A DNA stretch of 64,000 bases from Asparagopsis taxiformis (taxonomy: Eukaryota; Rhodophyta; Florideophyceae; Bonnemaisoniales; Bonnemaisoniaceae). The stretch's first letter is position 1. Each line of letters begins with the position of its first letter. Shown here one piece after another: positions 61,861-64,000 of this stretch. The DNA is taken from contig JALQPE010002004.1 in assembly GCA_030407315.1 (NCBI GenBank), forward strand, positions 248,001 through 312,000. Reading direction: 5' to 3'. The translations under genes were made by a program, and so were the position numbers. The notes beneath the pieces are model-generated. The model was given only the letters and a program-made list of their open reading frames with translations, searched no databases and had not been told where the DNA came from.

Positions 61861-62874
61861 GGCGCCCAAGTGCAGACTGTTCTGCACTGCACCGCATTGC
61901 TCGGTGCGGAGCAACTGAATTGGTGATATATCACAGGACATGAAAGGCCTGAAACGTGCTTTGCAGGGCGGATCGAGCGGTACAGTATGTGACGTGCTTT
62001 TCAATTGAGATGGCAGGAGATCAGACAAACTGTAATTTGAATGAAATATATTTTTCCCCGCAGTGTATGCAGTTAATGGCAACATACAGTGTCGTTATTG
62101 CAGTGTGATTGGGTTATCGCTGTGTGAATTATCTGCATATGCCATTGAAATGATTTGGTGGAAGACAGATACCGCAAGGCGCCACTTGGTCAAATTTCAC
62201 TTGGCTTGTCCAGTCGTCTTACATCTTCGAAACGGCCGTCCCACTGGGCCAATGACGCACCGTGAAATCTTTAAAAAACGCATTGATCATGCACGTGGCC
62301 ACTCGACCGTAACGTCACGCAAAATATCTCCCCGATGGACAGTGCCACCCTGTTCGCTGCCGCGGCGCGAAGCGCCACATCGCTGTGTGACAGTGCATGC
62401 AATACAGTGCAGAGCAGAGTATAGCAATGCAATGCAGTGCACAGCAAACTAAAAATTTAGGTCCTATCCGGTCCAGCCCGTCAAAGCTAGGCAGGGCGCT
62501 CAAGGCTGCAATGCGATCGGTGCCATATGGGCAGGCATGCGGGCGGGCGGGCGGCCAGCGTGCGTGGACATGCGTGATGGGTTGGTGGTCCAGGTCGCAT
62601 CAGATATGCCAAATCTAAAAAAAAACAATATGATGCCATGTCACAGCAATTAAAAATGCATCGTCGCCTCGCACTGCCGTTTCAATCTTCCCGCCAATCC
62701 AGATTGGATTACACTCGTTTGTACCCAAATGCCACCCTCACTCATACGCGACCCGGTCCCTCGCCCCCAATATATCTCGCACCCTGTGCAGCTCTGTAGC
62801 GCTCTACAGCCCTTGTGCCCATTCCCAGAGCTTACAACGCCCTCCACGCTACTGCAGACGCGACTTTCCCACCC

Positions 62875-62882
62875 TATTTATA
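62875..62882 (+). promoter_or_regulatory. TATA-like box upstream of the Hint-domain gene
   Basis: TATTTATA lies 78 bp before the ATG at 62961 in a pyrimidine-rich leader. Plausible spacing for a TATA element plus short 5' UTR; not proven. Confidence 0.4.
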
Positions 62883-62960
62883 CCGTACCGTCCACCCGTC
62901 TACGACCTCACGCCGAGTTGTGTTCTGACATCCCATCCTCCTCTTCCCCCCATCTTCACC

Positions 62961-64000
62961 ATGGCGCGCTTTCCCCTCCTCCTCGCCACCCTCCTCTTCG
63001 CCTCCAATGTTTTCGCCTTGGTTGTTCCGACCGCCGAGCGTCAACAAATTGAACTCGACGAACTCGTTGGAGAATTCTCACTACTACGTGTGCTCAGGGA
63101 GGACTGCCCCGATACAGTCACTCATGGTGAACCCGTCGAGATGAGTGTCCCTCATTCCGAAATCAAGCAGAACGGAAGGCAGTGTGTGAGCAATGGTGCG
63201 CTCAGCCTCTTTGTTGATGCTAATGCCGCAATAGATGCATCCAATCACAACCGTGGCACTGATATCATCAACGCCGCAAACGCATCGCCGAACGGCGCCC
63301 TTTTTGCCGTGGAAACCAGTATTCGTCGCTGCAGTGGCACTCGTTTTAGGCCTGGTACCACTATTGTCATTGTACGCCCTGATAATGACTTCGACATTGG
63401 TTTCATCACACTTCCGTCTGGCTTCCGTTACATGGTCATCAGCGATCCGGAACGCACCAACCTTTGTGTGTATTCGGCCCCCCTTTTAATGCCTCCAACA
63501 CCCACACCTACACCTGTTGAACCCACCCCCACCCCCCCTATGGCTGGCGATGTGACCATGACACCAACCCCGGTGGCTGACACTGTTACTACCACCCCAC
63601 CAGTTACTGGGGGCAACGACTCGGATGGCGGTGAAGAAACACCATCTCCCAGTGGTGAAACGGAGACGGAAAGTTCTGCGGAACCGACCGCTGAAGGTGA
63701 TGGAGATGATGATGATGATGACGACGACGACGACAGTCCTTGCTTCCCAGCGCACGCCACTGTGGAGCTCGAGGACGGTAGTGTGAAGAGAATGGAAAAC
63801 GTTGAGCTTGGAGATCGTGTCAAGGTTGGAGATGGTGAATATTCCGACGTCTACATGTTTACTCACAAGGATAGCAACACGCATCATGACTTTGTGAAGA
63901 TCGATACGACCGCTGGATCTACTTTGACTGTGACGAAGGGACATTACATCTACATCAACGATGGTGTTGCAGCAGCTGGGTCGGCCAAGCCTGGTGACAT
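62961..64000 (+). CDS. Secreted hedgehog-type Hint domain protein, 3' end cut by window edge
   Basis: 346 codons from ATG 62961, open to the window end. A signal peptide (MARFPLLLATLLFASNVFA) is followed by a roughly 155-residue unfamiliar domain with four cysteines (49, 75, 124, 169), a Pro/Thr repeat linker (PPTPTPTPVEPTPTPP, residues 178-215), a Ser/Glu-rich stretch and ten consecutive Asp. Then CFPAHATVELEDGSVKRMEN begins a Hint domain at Cys261, continuing VELGDRVKVG and LTVTKGHYIYI with the conserved Thr/His block. Hint domains of hedgehog and hog proteins cleave the chain just before that Cys and can pass the N-terminal part to a nucleophile such as a sterol. Metazoan hedgehog signal sequences are absent; red-algal hog-like genes are known. 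Confidence 0.92.
   Translation, partial: MARFPLLLATLLFASNVFALVVPTAERQQIELDELVGEFSLLRVLREDCPDTVTHGEPVEMSVPHSEIKQNGRQCVSNGALSLFVDANAAIDASNHNRGTDIINAANASPNGALFAVETSIRRCSGTRFRPGTTIVIVRPDNDFDIGFITLPSGFRYMVISDPERTNLCVYSAPLLMPPTPTPTPVEPTPTPPMAGDVTMTPTPVADTVTTTPPVTGGNDSDGGEETPSPSGETETESSAEPTAEGDGDDDDDDDDDDSPCFPAHATVELEDGSVKRMENVELGDRVKVGDGEYSDVYMFTHKDSNTHHDFVKIDTTAGSTLTVTKGHYIYINDGVAAAGSAKPGD

Larger units (their letters stand above)
60582..62960. other. Gene-poor stretch with a GC-rich hairpin
   Basis: About 2.4 kb with no supported gene between DENR and the Hint-protein gene. Frames on both strands lack protein-like composition. It holds a strong GC-rich inverted repeat (61823-61860), a short run of GCAATGCAAT/GCAGTGCA repeats near 62395-62440 and a GGGC run near 62540. 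Confidence 0.55.

Noticed and set aside
63706..63735. GAT/GAC repeat as a microsatellite artefact
   Set aside because: It is in frame, encodes ten Asp and is followed immediately by a good Hint domain, so it is part of the protein.

Overview
This is nuclear DNA of a compact, intron-poor eukaryotic genome, most likely a photosynthetic one and most simply a red alga. The evidence is mixed. Cytosolic ribosomal proteins, TBP, condensin, V-ATPase and HBS1 show a eukaryotic nucleus. A P-class PPR protein, a plant-type plastid protein (DUF4864-like) and an AICAR transformylase with a transit-peptide-like N-terminus point to a plastid lineage. Unbroken long reading frames (Piezo is one 8.8 kb ORF), short introns (57-173 nt, one of 311 nt) and a secreted protein with a hedgehog-type Hint domain fit red algae. 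The taxon is inferred; no ribosomal RNA or organelle gene is present to settle it. I found no tRNA, rRNA, CRISPR or autonomous transposon.

Layout. 1-8 kb: a PPR gene running off the left edge, RPS5, an eight-exon coiled-coil gene, and a minus-strand pair (Alba-like, borealin-like). 8-17 kb: condensin II subunit CAP-H2, TBP, RPL24, a longin-like protein, a plastid DUF4864-like protein and an oxalyl-CoA-synthetase-type acyl-activating enzyme. 17-26 kb: a Piezo mechanosensitive channel. 27-41 kb: ATIC (purine synthesis), a mirror-image pair of SMP-C2 lipid-transfer proteins, HBS1, V-ATPase subunit D, a six-TM protein and HMG-CoA synthase. 41-49 kb: two DUF202/VTC1-like genes only 5 bp apart, a PP2C phosphatase, RPS21, NAD(P)HX epimerase and a SAD/BRSK-type kinase. 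49-64 kb: a nearly empty stretch with a small terminal-inverted-repeat element, a TMEM19/PGR protein, a Cys-rich C2H2 zinc-finger protein, a QueE-type radical SAM enzyme with an intron, a WDR77-like WD40 protein, a dynactin-p150-like coiled coil, DENR, a second gene-poor stretch, and a Hint-domain secreted protein cut by the right edge.

There are no operons in the bacterial sense, but packing is tight: 17 bp separate the divergent CAP-H2 and Alba-like starts, 26 bp the convergent stops of QueE and the WD40 gene, and 5 bp the tandem DUF202 genes. Several genes form themes: translation (RPS5, RPL24, RPS21, HBS1, DENR), chromosome structure and segregation (coiled coil, borealin-like, Alba-like and CAP-H2 side by side at 3.9-10.2 kb) and membranes/ions (Piezo, SMP-C2 pair, V-ATPase D, VTC1-like pair). 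I rebuilt eight multi-exon genes by hand. For coiled coil, Alba-like, RPL24, DUF202-A, RPS21, QueE and DENR the exon sums are exact multiples of three; the 3' end of the borealin-like gene is unresolved.
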